A DNA stretch of 64,000 bases from Bacteroidales bacterium (GCA_017429475.1 JAFROX010000005.1:1-64000), one strand, 5' to 3'. Positions 53,259-62,221 are shown, counted from the stretch's first letter. Notes: generated by a model from the letters alone, not told the origin. A program made the numbers and translations.

Positions 53259-53696
53259 ATGAAAAACAACAACGACATATTGCAGAGGGAAGAGTTCCGC
53301 CAGAACCCCTTCACCGCCCCCGAAGGATACTTCGCGTCGCTTGAAGATTCTCTGCGCGACAAAGTGTTCGCCACAGAGAAGAAGCCCGCAGGTTTCGTCG
53401 GAGTCCTGAAGCCCGCACTTATGATGGCCTGCTCGTTCGCAGTCATCCTCGGCATCGGCTATGGCATACTCTCGATGACCGGAGGTCTGGCATCGCAGAA
53501 TGCCCAGATGTCCGAATATGACGAGATTGCCGCCGCCGTCGAGAATTTGGATCCCGCTTTGTTCGAATATCTGGACGAGCTGGATTTCGAAGGCTATCAG
53601 GCACAGTTCACCCCGTCTGAAGAAGAGATTCTCCAATATTTCGCCACTCCTTCTACAGACGCCGCCCTCTATCATTATCTGGCATCTATCCAATAA
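53259..53696 (+). CDS. Single-helix membrane protein, possible anti-sigma factor
   Basis: A 145-residue protein with a cytoplasmic N-terminus of about 48 residues containing FRQNPFTAPEGYFASLEDSLRDKVF. One membrane helix follows (about 50-72, PALMMACSFAVILGIGYGIL), then an acidic outer domain (about 80-145). The NPF-PEGYF motif is common in Bacteroidales proteins next to ECF sigma genes. The topology fits an anti-sigma factor, but no zinc-binding motif is present. It lies 36 nt after the sigma gene. Confidence 0.7.
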   Translation: MKNNNDILQREEFRQNPFTAPEGYFASLEDSLRDKVFATEKKPAGFVGVLKPALMMACSFAVILGIGYGILSMTGGLASQNAQMSEYDEIAAAVENLDPALFEYLDELDFEGYQAQFTPSEEEILQYFATPSTDAALYHYLASIQ

Positions 53697-53714
53697 GATT
53701 ATATCAAGACTGAA

Positions 53715-54281
53715 ATGAAAAGATTGTTTGCAATATCATTTGCACTGTGCATACTGTCCATTGCCGCATTTGCCCAATGGATGCCCCAGGGTGGTTCCGG
53801 ACAGGACCACAGGCAGGGTGCTGACCGCATCAATGCCGCAAAGGTGGCTTTCTTCACCCAGCAGCTCGACCTTTCGGTGGCTGAGGCAGAAAAGTTTTGG
53901 CCGATCTACAACGAATACAACAAGGAAGTGGAGCAGGCCCGCGCAGGCATCAGGGGCGCTATGATGAAGATGAACGACCCCAACAAGAAGGCTGACGAGC
54001 TCAAGGCGGCCCTCAAGGAATACACGGACTCCCAGAAGAAGGAGGCCCAGCTCACTGAAAACTACATCACCAAGCTGATGCGCGTGATGCCCGTAGAGAA
54101 AGTCGCCAAGGTTTTCACTACCGAGGATATGTTCCGTATGCAGCTTCTCTACCAGTTCCGCCAGGGCGGTCCCGGAGGCAACAACAATCCCGGACAGCAG
54201 GGAGGCAACAATCCCGGCGGCAACAACGGCAACAGAGCTCCCTGGCAGAGGGGTGGAAACAACAATAACAACCAAAAATAA
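53715..54281 (+). CDS. Periplasmic Spy/CpxP-like protein with Gly/Asn-rich tail
   Basis: A 188-residue secreted protein with a signal ending in AAFAQW near residue 21. The middle (about 35-140) is all helical with RINAAKVAFFTQQLDLSVAEAEKFWPIYNEYNKE and MPVEKVAKVFTTEDMFRMQLL, like the LTxxQ-type Spy chaperones. The tail (about 147-188) is rich in Gly, Asn and Pro with GGNN-type repeats. As the third gene of the sigma operon it is a likely target of that sigma factor. The chaperone role is inference. Confidence 0.75.
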   Translation: MKRLFAISFALCILSIAAFAQWMPQGGSGQDHRQGADRINAAKVAFFTQQLDLSVAEAEKFWPIYNEYNKEVEQARAGIRGAMMKMNDPNKKADELKAALKEYTDSQKKEAQLTENYITKLMRVMPVEKVAKVFTTEDMFRMQLLYQFRQGGPGGNNNPGQQGGNNPGGNNGNRAPWQRGGNNNNNQK

Positions 54282-54300
54282 AGTTTTTTCATAAGTAAAT

Positions 54301-54336
54301 AAAAAACCACCGGCCCGCTTGGACCGGTGGTTTTTT
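54301..54336. terminator. Bidirectional terminator hairpin
   Basis: An A-run, an 8-9 bp stem (ACCACCGG, ACCGGTGGT region) and a T-run of six lie between the converging Spy-like and transketolase genes. The symmetric A and T tracts suit termination from both sides. Confidence 0.9.
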
Positions 54337-54353
54337 GTATGGCAGGCGCCCTG

Positions 54354-56369
54354 CTATTTCAGCATAGCCTTGACCTGCTCATAGACGTTGGCAGCGGTGA
54401 AGCCGAGCTTCTCGTCGAGCACCTTGTAGGGAGCTGAGAAGCCGAATGAACTCAGGCCCCATACCTTTCCGCCGGCACCAACCAGACCTTCGAGGGTCAC
54501 GGGCAGACCTGCGGTCATACCGAATTTCTTCTTGTTGCCCGGGAGGATGCTGCGCTGGTAAGCCTTGCTCTGGCTGCGGAACAGACCTTCAGAAGGCACG
54601 CTGACGATGCGGCACTTTATGCCATCGGCGCGGAGAAGTTCTGCACCTGCCACGAGGGTTGAAACCTCAGAACCAGAAGCAAGAAGGATCACGTCGTAGT
54701 CGGCGTCTGAACCTGCCACTACATAAGCACCCTTGGCTGCCTGGCTGTAGTCGTTGCCGGCGGGCAGGGTCTTGATGTTCTGGCGGCTGAAGATGAGGCC
54801 GGTCGGAGAAGTTGTGTTCTCCATAGCGAGCTTCCAGGCCTGGGTTGTCTCGTCGCTGTCTGCGGGACGGAGCACGAGCATTGAGTTCTTGCCCTTGTGG
54901 GTCTTGAGCTTCTCCATAAGACGGATCTGTGCCTCCTGCTCTACGGGCTCGTGGGTCGGGCCGTCTTCGCCTACGCGGAATGCATCGTGGGTCCAGATGA
55001 ACTTCACGGGAACTTCCATCAAGGCTGCCATACGGACTGCGGGTTTCATATAGTCTGAGAATACGAAGAAGGTACCGCAAGCCGGGATGACACCGCCGTG
55101 GAGGGCCATGCCGATACAGCAGCAAGCCATTGTGAGCTCAGCCACGCCTGCCTGGAAGAACGAGCCGCTGAAGTCGCCCTTAACCATGCTGGTGGTATGT
55201 TTCAGGAAACCGTCGGTCTTGTCGGAGTTGCTCAGGTCGGCGCTTGCGCAGATCATATTGGGAACCTGCTGTGCCAGCTGGCTGAGAACTGCCGCCGATG
55301 CAGAACGGGTGGCGTCGTCGGGTTTCTGCTCCACCTTGCTCCAGTCTACCTTCGGAGCCTTGCCGCTGAACCACTCTTTGAGGAGAGCGGCCTTCTCGGG
55401 ATTGGCCTTTGCCCAAGCAGCCTTGCGGGCGTACTTGGCGTCCATGATCTTGCGGAGTTGTTTTGCACGGTCGGCATAGAGCTTCTTGACCTCAGGGAAA
55501 ATCTGGAAAGGATTCTCGGGATCTCCGCCGAGAGCCTTGATGGTGTTGACGTAAGCGTCGCCGCCGAGAGGAGCTCCGTGGGTCTTGCAGTTGCGCTCGT
55601 AGCTGGTGCCGTCGGCCTTGAGGGCGCCCTTGCCCATAATGCACTTGCCGATGATGAGGGTCGGCTTGCCGTTGCCGTTCTGGGCCATTGTCAGCGCACC
55701 GCGTATCTGCTCCACGCAGTTGCCGTTGATTTCATATACATTCCAGCCCCAGGCGCGGTATTTGGCCGCGGTGTCCTCTGAAGTAACCACCTTGGTCTCG
55801 GTAGAAAGCTGGATGTCGTTGGAGTCGTAGAACATAATGAGGTTGTCAAGTCCGAGGGTTCCGGCGATGCGGCCCGCACCCTGGCTGATCTCCTCCTGGA
55901 TGCCTCCGTCAGAGATGTATGCATAGATCTTGTGGTTCATCACCTCTTCGCCCAGAAGGGCTGCAAGGTGCTTCTCTGCGATGGCTGCACCCACTGCGAA
56001 CACGTGTCCCTGACCCAGGGGGCCTGAGGTGTTCTCAATGCCGCGAACCACATCAAGCTCGGGATGGCCGGTGACAGGTGAGCCCCACTGACGCAGGGTT
56101 GCCAGTTCTTCGAGGCTGTACTTGCCTGTCAGTGCAAGCTGTGAGTAGAGCATCGGGGCCATATGACCGGGATCCAGGAAGAAGCGGTCACGTCCTTCGT
56201 ACTTCATATTGCGGGGGTCATACTCCAGGAACTCGCTGAAAAGCACGTTGATGAAGTCAGCGCCGCCCATAGCTCCGCCGGGGTGTCCTGACTTGGCTTT
56301 TTCAACCATAGAAGCCGCCAGAATACGGATATTGTCGGCAGCTCTGTTCATAATCTTGATGTCGTTCAT
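54354..56369 (-). CDS. tkt: Transketolase
   Basis: A 671-residue thiamine-diphosphate enzyme of the pentose phosphate pathway. It supplies erythrose 4-phosphate for the shikimate genes elsewhere in the window. KAKSGHPGGAMGGADF (about 23-38), DPGHMAPMLY, GPLGQGHVFAVGAAIAEK and the ThDP aspartate region YISDGGIQEEISQGA are present. The C-terminal half has THDAFRVGEDGPTHEPVEQ. The start at 56369 gives MNDIKIMNRAADNIR, the conserved N-terminus. Confidence 0.96.
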   Translation of the reverse strand: MNDIKIMNRAADNIRILAASMVEKAKSGHPGGAMGGADFINVLFSEFLEYDPRNMKYEGRDRFFLDPGHMAPMLYSQLALTGKYSLEELATLRQWGSPVTGHPELDVVRGIENTSGPLGQGHVFAVGAAIAEKHLAALLGEEVMNHKIYAYISDGGIQEEISQGAGRIAGTLGLDNLIMFYDSNDIQLSTETKVVTSEDTAAKYRAWGWNVYEINGNCVEQIRGALTMAQNGNGKPTLIIGKCIMGKGALKADGTSYERNCKTHGAPLGGDAYVNTIKALGGDPENPFQIFPEVKKLYADRAKQLRKIMDAKYARKAAWAKANPEKAALLKEWFSGKAPKVDWSKVEQKPDDATRSASAAVLSQLAQQVPNMICASADLSNSDKTDGFLKHTTSMVKGDFSGSFFQAGVAELTMACCCIGMALHGGVIPACGTFFVFSDYMKPAVRMAALMEVPVKFIWTHDAFRVGEDGPTHEPVEQEAQIRLMEKLKTHKGKNSMLVLRPADSDETTQAWKLAMENTTSPTGLIFSRQNIKTLPAGNDYSQAAKGAYVVAGSDADYDVILLASGSEVSTLVAGAELLRADGIKCRIVSVPSEGLFRSQSKAYQRSILPGNKKKFGMTAGLPVTLEGLVGAGGKVWGLSSFGFSAPYKVLDEKLGFTAANVYEQVKAMLK

Positions 56370-56414
56370 ATTCAGTTGATGTTTTGTGATTTGCATTTAA
56401 TTTTAGCGTATCTA

Positions 56415-56422
56415 CAAAAATA
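56415..56422 (-). promoter_or_regulatory. -7 box of transketolase gene
   Basis: On the minus strand TATTTTTG fits TAnnTTTG, about 45 nt before the transketolase start. The lepA box lies 17 bp away on the other strand. Confidence 0.5.
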
Positions 56423-56438
56423 ACTCTTTTTGATTAAT

Positions 56439-56446
56439 TATCTTTG
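56439..56446 (+). promoter_or_regulatory. -7 box of lepA
   Basis: TATCTTTG ends 8 nt before the lepA ATG, leaving a leader of a few bases at most. An ATG at 56448 opens only a six-codon frame. Confidence 0.55.
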
Positions 56447-56454
56447 CATGCAGT

Positions 56455-58239
56455 ATGAGGAACATTAGGAATTTTTGCATCATAGCCCACATCGACCACG
56501 GGAAAAGCACTCTGGCGGACCGAATGCTGGAATGCACCAAGACCCTTGACGAGCGGGATATGGAGGACCAGGTGCTCGACAGCATGGATCTCGAGAAGGA
56601 GAAAGGCATCACCATCAAGAGCCACGCCATCCAGATGAACTACAGCCGTGACGGCCAGGACTATGTCCTCAACCTCATCGACACTCCCGGCCACGTGGAC
56701 TTCTCCTACGAGGTGTCCCGCGCCATAGCATCCTGTGAAGGCGCCCTGCTGGTGGTCGACGCCACCCAGGGCATCCAGGCCCAGACCATCTCCAACCTCT
56801 ACCTGGCCATCGAACACGACCTGGCCATCATCCCGGTGCTCAACAAGATCGATATGGACGCTGCGATGATAGATGTCGTACGCGACCAGATCGTCGACCT
56901 CATAGGTTGCGACCCCGACGAAGTGCTGCTGGCCAGTGCCCGCACCGGCGAAGGAGTCCCGGCCATCCTCGATGCCATAGTGGACCGCGTGCCCGCCCCC
57001 AGCGGCGATCCCGACGCTCCTCTGCAGGCCCTCATCTTCGACTCCGTGTTCAACCCTTTCAGGGGCATCATAGCATATTTCAAAGTAGTCAACGGCAGCA
57101 TCCACAGCGGTGACAAGGTCAAGTTCGTCCACACCGGACGCTCCTATGACGCCGATGAGGTGGGTGTGCTCAAGATGAAGCTTTGTCCCAGGGACGAAAT
57201 TCCCTGCGGCAGCGTGGGCTACATCATCTCCGGCATCAAGACTGCCGTCGAGGTAAAGGTGGGAGATACCATCACCCACGTGGAGAACCCCTGCAGCGGC
57301 CACATCGCCGGTTTCGAAGAGGTCAAGCCGATGCTCTTTGCCGGTGTCTATCCCGTAGAGGCCGACGAATACGAAGACTTGCGCGCCTCCCTGGAGAAGC
57401 TCCAGCTCAACGACGCCTCGCTGGTGTTCGAGCCCGAAAGCTCGCTGGCCCTCGGCTTCGGCTTCCGATGCGGATTCCTCGGCCTGCTCCACCTCGAGAT
57501 CGTGCAGGAGAGACTCTACCGCGAGTTCGATATGGACGTAATCACCACCGTGCCCAACGTATCCTACAAGGTCTACACCACCCAGGGCGACGTAGTGGAC
57601 GTCCACAACCCCTCAGGGCTTCCCGCACCCACCCTCATCGACCATATTGAAGAGCCATATATCCGCGCCCAGATCATCTCCAAGAGCGATTTCTTCGGGC
57701 CTATTATGAAGTTGTGCCTCGACAAGCGCGGCACCCTCGCCGGGCAGCACTTCCTCACCTCGGACCGCGTGGAGCTCAACTACGACATGCCCCTGGCCGA
57801 GATCGTATTCGACTTCTATGACCGTCTGAAATCCATCTCCAAGGGCTATGCATCGTTCGACTACCACGTCACAGGCTTCGACAAGGCCGACCTGGTGAAG
57901 CTCGACATCCTGCTCAACGGAGAGCCGGTCGACGCCCTGTCGTCGCTCATCCACCGCGACCACGCCTACGACTTCGGCCGCCGTATGTGCGAGAAGCTCA
58001 AGGAGCTTATCCCGCGCCAGCAGTTCGAGATTGCCATCCAGGCCGCCATCGGCGCCAAGATCATCGCCCGCGAAACCGTCAAGGCCGTGCGCAAGGAAGT
58101 GACTGGAAAATGCTACGGAGGTGACATCACCAGCATGCGCAAGCTGCTGGAGAAGCAGAAGAAAGGAAAGAAGCGTATGCGCCAGATCGGCAACGTGCAA
58201 GTGCCCCAGAGCGCGTTTATGGCTGTTTTGAAACTGTAA
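56455..58239 (+). CDS. lepA: Elongation factor 4 (LepA)
   Basis: A 594-residue translational GTPase that acts on stalled or mispositioned ribosomes. It has an intact GTPase centre: [13 protein letters not shown] (about 10-22), [12 protein letters not shown] with its catalytic His, and LNKID. The unique LepA C-terminal domain is present ([46 protein letters not shown]). It serves as a local contrast to the EF-G paralogue at 48.7 kb, whose His is missing. Confidence 0.97.
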   Translation: MRNIRNFCIIAHIDHGKSTLADRMLECTKTLDERDMEDQVLDSMDLEKEKGITIKSHAIQMNYSRDGQDYVLNLIDTPGHVDFSYEVSRAIASCEGALLVVDATQGIQAQTISNLYLAIEHDLAIIPVLNKIDMDAAMIDVVRDQIVDLIGCDPDEVLLASARTGEGVPAILDAIVDRVPAPSGDPDAPLQALIFDSVFNPFRGIIAYFKVVNGSIHSGDKVKFVHTGRSYDADEVGVLKMKLCPRDEIPCGSVGYIISGIKTAVEVKVGDTITHVENPCSGHIAGFEEVKPMLFAGVYPVEADEYEDLRASLEKLQLNDASLVFEPESSLALGFGFRCGFLGLLHLEIVQERLYREFDMDVITTVPNVSYKVYTTQGDVVDVHNPSGLPAPTLIDHIEEPYIRAQIISKSDFFGPIMKLCLDKRGTLAGQHFLTSDRVELNYDMPLAEIVFDFYDRLKSISKGYASFDYHVTGFDKADLVKLDILLNGEPVDALSSLIHRDHAYDFGRRMCEKLKELIPRQQFEIAIQAAIGAKIIARETVKAVRKEVTGKCYGGDITSMRKLLEKQKKGKKRMRQIGNVQVPQSAFMAVLKL

Positions 58240-58240
58240 G

Positions 58241-58355
58241 AATTAGAGCCCGTAGGGCGTTGGGCAAGTCCCTTCCCCGAGGGAAGGGATTTAGGGTTAG
58301 GGATACGTAATAATATTGCATTGGTGTTTAGTTTCGCAACACATCAATGCTCGAA
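58241..58355 (+). repeat. Dispersed intergenic repeat, copy 3
   Basis: The core from GAGCCC through TTTAGGG is almost identical to copy 1. The tail keeps GTTTCGCAAC and CAATGCTCGAAC. The unit begins two bases after the lepA stop and ends about 35 bp before thyA. Like copy 1 it is followed by a GCGAAAC motif. Confidence 0.9.
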
Positions 58356-58388
58356 CAAAAGTTAAATATTTAATTGCGAAACTCACCA

Positions 58389-59183
58389 ATGAAACAGTAT
58401 CTGGATTTACTGCAATACATCAAGGACAACGGCGTGAACAAGGGCGACCGTACCGGCACCGGCACCAAGAGCGTGTTCGGCTACCAGATGCGCTTCCACC
58501 TTCAGGACGGATTCCCGCTGCTCACCACCAAGAAAGTCCATCTGCGCTCGATCATCTATGAGCTGCTGTGGTTCATCAGCGGCAGCACCAACATAAAGTA
58601 CCTCAACGACAACAAGGTCACGATATGGGACGAATGGGCCGACGAGAACGGCGAACTGGGTCCTGTCTACGGCCACCAGTGGCGCAGCTGGCCCACTCCC
58701 GACGGCGGTCACATCGACCAGCTGGCAAACCTGATGGAGCAGCTCAAGAAGAACCCTGATTCGCGCAGGCACATCATCTCTGCGTGGAACGTGGCTGAAG
58801 TGGACAAGATGGCCCTGCCGCCCTGCCACACTCTGTTCCAGTTCTATGTGGCCGAAGGCCGTCTCAGCTGCCAGCTCTACCAGCGCAGCGCCGATGTTTT
58901 CCTCGGCGTTCCGTTCAACATTGCTTCGTACGCCCTGCTGACCCAGATGGTCGCACAGTGCTGCGGCTACGAGCTCGGCGATTTCGTGCACAGCTTCGGC
59001 GACGTGCACATCTACAACAACCATTTCGAGCAGGTAGACCTTCAGTTGAGCCGCACCCCGAGGGCTTTGCCGGTGATGAAGATCAACCCGGACGTCAAGG
59101 ATATCTTCAGCTTCAAATACGAAGATTTCCAGCTGGAGGGCTACGACCCCTGGCCGGCTATCAAGGCTCCCGTGGCCGTGTAG
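58389..59183 (+). CDS. thyA: Thymidylate synthase
   Basis: A 264-residue enzyme making dTMP from dUMP with methylene-tetrahydrofolate. The start at 58389 gives [11 protein letters not shown] and the length typical of E. coli-type ThyA; the longer in-frame form is not conserved. [14 protein letters not shown], the active site [13 protein letters not shown] (Cys146 equivalent), [20 protein letters not shown] and [10 protein letters not shown] are present. It lies 30 nt before folA, which regenerates the folate it oxidises. Confidence 0.97.
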   Translation: MKQYLDLLQYIKDNGVNKGDRTGTGTKSVFGYQMRFHLQDGFPLLTTKKVHLRSIIYELLWFISGSTNIKYLNDNKVTIWDEWADENGELGPVYGHQWRSWPTPDGGHIDQLANLMEQLKKNPDSRRHIISAWNVAEVDKMALPPCHTLFQFYVAEGRLSCQLYQRSADVFLGVPFNIASYALLTQMVAQCCGYELGDFVHSFGDVHIYNNHFEQVDLQLSRTPRALPVMKINPDVKDIFSFKYEDFQLEGYDPWPAIKAPVAV

Positions 59184-59213
59184 GCAGTTTCCATACAACC
59201 AGTTTTCCCTGCG

Positions 59214-59780
59214 ATGCAACCCGAACAGATCATCAACATAATTGTGGCAGTGGCTGACGACTGGGCCATCGGCCGTGACGGCGATATGCCCTGGCACATT
59301 TCCGAAGATATGAAGTTCTTCAAGGCCAAGACTATGGGCGGCAGCCTCATAATGGGGCGGCGCACCTGGGAGTCCATCGGCTGCAAGCCGCTGCCCGGCC
59401 GCGAAAACATCGTTGTCAGCGCCCGGCTGGCAGAAGCAGGGCTGGGCTATGAGGCACCCGCAGACGCTGCTTCCGGAAATGCCGCAGCGAACCGTACCTG
59501 TGCCATAGCCGTGGAGTCGCTGGAGCGCGCCCTGGAGGTGGCTTCCCGCCCGGATGTGTTCGTGATGGGCGGAGGGATGATCTATCGCCAGGCCATCGAC
59601 ATCGCCGACCGTCTGTTCGTGACCCACATCCACACTCTCGTGCCCGATGCCGATACATATTTCCCCGTCATCGACAAGGAAGTATGGCAGCTTTACGAGT
59701 GCAGCAAAACTTCCATCGACCCGCGCTGCGGACTCAAATACGAATTCAGAACCTACTTGAGGAGATCTTCCGATGAGTAA
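59214..59780 (+). CDS. folA: Dihydrofolate reductase
   Basis: A 188-residue NADPH enzyme. IIVAVADDWAIGRDGDMPWHISEDMKFFK (in two parts, about 7-35) has the catalytic Asp of the EDM segment. MGRRTWESIG, LPGRENIVVS and VMGGGMIYRQAI are typical. An insert of about 15 residues (AGLGYEAPADAASGNAAANR) before the last strands makes it slightly long. It forms a folate pair with thyA and overlaps the transporter gene by 8 bp. Confidence 0.95.
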   Translation: MQPEQIINIIVAVADDWAIGRDGDMPWHISEDMKFFKAKTMGGSLIMGRRTWESIGCKPLPGRENIVVSARLAEAGLGYEAPADAASGNAAANRTCAIAVESLERALEVASRPDVFVMGGGMIYRQAIDIADRLFVTHIHTLVPDADTYFPVIDKEVWQLYECSKTSIDPRCGLKYEFRTYLRRSSDE

Positions 59781-61134
59781 TCAGACCCCCGCCAAACGCG
59801 ACGGTTTCGTCAGCAGCCTGGGCATCCTCCTTGCGATGACCGGCTCTGCCGTCGGCCTCGGCAACCTCTGGCGCTTCCCCTACCTTGTGGGAGAGAACGG
59901 CGGCGCAACTTTCATCATATTCTACCTTGTCTGCGTAATATTCATCTGCATGCCTATAATGGTGTGCGAATTCATCATAGGCCGCCGAAGCCAGGCCAAT
60001 GCCTTCGGTGCTTATAAAAAGCTCGGCGGCGACAAAGGCTGGAAGGTGGCCGGCCTGCTCAGCGTGCTTGCCGCCGCTTTCATCCTGTCGTTCTACAGCG
60101 TGGTAGGAGGATGGAGCATCCGCTATCTCGTGCTTGCCTGCGGACTGAAGTTCACTGCGGCAGGAGGCCTCCAGCCCGAGACGATGTTCAATTCTTTCGT
60201 CACTTCGACCTGGGCGCCCATCATATATACCCTGCTGTTCCTTGCCTGCACCGGCATAATCATAGTCGCCGGCGTGAAGAACGGCATCGAGAAGTTCACC
60301 AAGGCGCTGATGCCTGTGCTCTTCGTGCTGATGGTGATCCTGGCAGTCCGCTCGATGACTCTGCCCGGTGCCGGGGAAGGCGTCAGATATCTCTTCAAGC
60401 CCGACTTCTCGAAGTTCACTGCTTCATCGGCCATTGCTGCGCTCGGGCAGGCGTTCTTCTCGCTGTCGCTGGGTTGCGGAACCATACTTACCTATGCTTC
60501 TTATGTGCCACGCAAGGAGAACATCCTGAAGTGCGGCGCTGAGACCACCGCTCTCGACACTTTGTTCGCGCTCATCGCCGGCTGCGCCATAATGCCGGCA
60601 GTCTTCGCCTACGGCATCAGTCCTGGACAGGGTCCCGGCTTGGTTTTCGTCACACTGCCTGCAATCTTCTCCGAGCTGCCTGCCGGAGGGTTTGCTGCCA
60701 TACTGTTCTTCGTGTCGCTGTTCCTGGCTGCGCTGACTTCGGCCATCTCCCTGCTTGAGGTGGTCATCGCGTTCCTCATCGAGGAGTGCAATCTGCGAAG
60801 GCCGGTGGCTGTTGGAGTTTCGATGTCTGTGTTCGTGGTGCTGGCAGTGCTCTGCTCTCTGTCGCAGGGTGCGCTCAGCCACGTGAAGATCTTCTCGCTG
60901 AACATCTTCGACCTGTTCGACTATGTTTCGGCTAATGTGCTGATGACCTTCGGCGCTCTGCTCGCAGTGCTCTTCGTCGGCCACAAGCTCAAGCGTGACG
61001 ACATTATGGACGAGCTCTCCAGCGGCGGCATCTACGGCATTCCCCGCGGCTTCTTCAATGTGCTGTATTTCATCATACGCTGGGCCGCTCCCGCCGTCAT
61101 CATCGCCATCCTCATAGCCGGCCTCTTCTCGTAA
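59773..61134 (+). CDS. Sodium-dependent transporter, NSS/SNF family
   Basis: A 453-residue membrane protein with 11 or 12 predicted helices. The N-terminal signature ILLAMTGSAVGLGNLWRFPYLVGENGG (about 14-40) carries the sodium-binding and substrate loop of helix 1. SLSLGCGTILTYASYVP is the helix 6 region and SAISLLEVVIAFLIEE helix 8. It should import an amino acid or a similar solute with sodium. The substrate cannot be told. It overlaps folA by 8 bp and is followed by a gene-free region. Confidence 0.92.
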   Translation: MSNQTPAKRDGFVSSLGILLAMTGSAVGLGNLWRFPYLVGENGGATFIIFYLVCVIFICMPIMVCEFIIGRRSQANAFGAYKKLGGDKGWKVAGLLSVLAAAFILSFYSVVGGWSIRYLVLACGLKFTAAGGLQPETMFNSFVTSTWAPIIYTLLFLACTGIIIVAGVKNGIEKFTKALMPVLFVLMVILAVRSMTLPGAGEGVRYLFKPDFSKFTASSAIAALGQAFFSLSLGCGTILTYASYVPRKENILKCGAETTALDTLFALIAGCAIMPAVFAYGISPGQGPGLVFVTLPAIFSELPAGGFAAILFFVSLFLAALTSAISLLEVVIAFLIEECNLRRPVAVGVSMSVFVVLAVLCSLSQGALSHVKIFSLNIFDLFDYVSANVLMTFGALLAVLFVGHKLKRDDIMDELSSGGIYGIPRGFFNVLYFIIRWAAPAVIIAILIAGLFS

Positions 61135-61375
61135 GACCGCTGGGGCCATTCCCAGATGATTTCCGCTAACAGCAGCCTTCGGGCGGCTCGCCCTAGCACA
61201 GACATGTTTTTCGGCGACCTACGTTCGCTGACGCTCACTCCGACCCCCCAATTGCCTGCTTCGTCCTGCTGCGCAGAACTCGCATTCAATCGGTGCCCCC
61301 CTCTTTACTACCGAGGGCGGTAGTGTCGCCTTCAAAACAGTCTGTTGCGCGCGGCTCCGCGGCGTCGCCCTCCGC

Positions 61376-61442
61376 GAAGTTATCCTAGACAGGCAAAAGG
61401 GAGCCCATGGGCAGAACTCCCTGCCTGGCTGGAGATAACTTC
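61376..61442. repeat. Long imperfect hairpin
   Basis: Paired arms are GAAGTTATC with GATAACTTC, AGGCA with TGCCT, and GGGAG with CTCCC, in nested order around a CCCATGGG centre. The whole unit is 67 bp and could act as a terminator for the transporter gene or be a mobile palindrome. Confidence 0.75.
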
Positions 61443-61488
61443 TTCTTCCGACAGCCAGTTCCCAGCTCCTCTCCGCCACTGCTTTTGC

Positions 61489-61588
61489 CACAGAATGCCT
61501 CAAAGTGCGCATTTAGCCATTCTGTGTCCCGAAAACGCCCGAAATCCTGCAAAACAGTGCCACAGAATGATTCCCGCACCCCCTACAG
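61489..61588. repeat. Four alternating CACAGAATG / CATTCTGTG motifs
   Basis: CACAGAATG occurs at 61489-61497 and 61561-61569. Its inverse CATTCTGTG occurs at 61518-61526 and 61580-61588. Each pair could fold into a hairpin of 38 or 28 bp; flanking bases (GC before, TCC after) are also shared, so this is a duplicated stem-loop unit. Confidence 0.8.
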
Positions 61589-61621
61589 TCATTCTGTGTC
61601 CACGAAATGAGTTGCCGCACC

Positions 61622-61777
61622 CAAACCCGAAATTCGCATTCCAAAAGCATCCCCTCTACAAGTACCTGCAGAAGGGGTGACGTGTCAATGCGGGGGGAAA
61701 TCCTCCCGCATTCCAAGACGACCCCCTCCAGAGACCCCTCCAAGGCAGGTGTCTCACGAATGCGAATTTCGGGTTTG
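61622..61777. repeat. Inverted-repeat element with 20-bp perfect arms
   Basis: The arms (CAAACCCGAAATTCGCATTC at 61622-61641 and its inverse at 61758-61777) are perfect. An inner stem AATGCGGG (61687-61694) with CCCGCATT (61705-61712) lies near the centre. The 156-bp size and terminal inverted repeats recall a MITE. It ends 12 bp before the mutarotase stop codon. Confidence 0.85.
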
Positions 61778-61788
61778 TTCTGTACCGC

Positions 61789-62112
61789 TCAGAAGATGCG
61801 CTCCATAAGCTGCCATTTGTCGGCGGAGCTTGCATCGGCGGCACAGCCCTGGAACTGGGAAACGTAAGCCTCCCACTCGGCTTGACGGGGAAGCGTGGCC
61901 AGGCGAGCCATATCGCGCCCGAAGTCGAAGTCGTCCACGGTATCCATAATCATAAAGAGGCTGCGGCCGCGGCGGTAGATCTGCATATCGACGATGCCGA
62001 CCTCGCGCTGGCCCGCAATCACCTCGGGCCACACGTGCGCGTGAACTTCCACATATTTGGCAATCATCTCCTCGTCATCGACGAGGGTAAGGGTCTGGCA
62101 GTATCGTTTCAT
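61789..62112 (-). CDS. L-rhamnose mutarotase family protein
   Basis: A 107-residue protein of the RhaM/YiiL family that interconverts sugar anomers. KYVEVHAHVWPEVIAGQREVGI (about 19-40) carries the active-site His and the region after it; RSLFMIMDTVDDFDFGRDM and the tail KWQLMERIF (usually W-x-x-M) are typical. No rhamnose isomerase or kinase lies here. The nearest upstream gene is the cytidylyltransferase/GHMP kinase fusion, so a 6-deoxy-sugar salvage role is possible. Confidence 0.85.
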   Translation of the reverse strand: MKRYCQTLTLVDDEEMIAKYVEVHAHVWPEVIAGQREVGIVDMQIYRRGRSLFMIMDTVDDFDFGRDMARLATLPRQAEWEAYVSQFQGCAADASSADKWQLMERIF

Positions 62113-62134
62113 ATGCTTTGCTTATTTCTGCTGC

Positions 62135-62221
62135 GCCTGCCGTCCCTCAAATCAGGACGGCGGAAGCATTTTCCCTATGTTTTCGCGCCTGCCGTCCAAA
62201 AATCCGGGACGGCGGGAGCGC
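62135..62221. repeat. Paired REP-like hairpins
   Basis: Two units share GCCTGCCGTCC and GGACGGCGG arms: 62135-62163 and 62185-62221, with an AT-rich spacer between them. They fill the gap between the mutarotase and the fusion gene. The second has an added GCG/CGC clamp. They could end transcription or mark a repeat family. Confidence 0.75.

Larger units (their letters stand above)
61135..61788. other. Gene-free region with clustered inverted repeats
   Basis: No convincing coding frame is seen in 654 bp. Instead there are three groups of inverted repeats: a long broken hairpin at 61376-61442, four alternating copies of CACAGAATG at 61489-61588, and a 20-bp perfect inverted repeat spanning 61622-61777 with inner stems. 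Bases 61135-61370 show no clear pattern and may be decayed sequence. Confidence 0.7.

Noticed and set aside
56448..56468. Six-codon upstream frame overlapping the lepA start
   Set aside because: It begins within two bases of the -7 box, so it is probably barely transcribed; there is no evidence for attenuation.
61489..61588. CRISPR array
   Set aside because: The motifs alternate in orientation, are only 9 bp and irregularly spaced, and no cas gene is present.
61140..61788. Small open frames in the palindrome cluster
   Set aside because: They arise on both strands from repeat arms, lack start signals and resemble no protein family.
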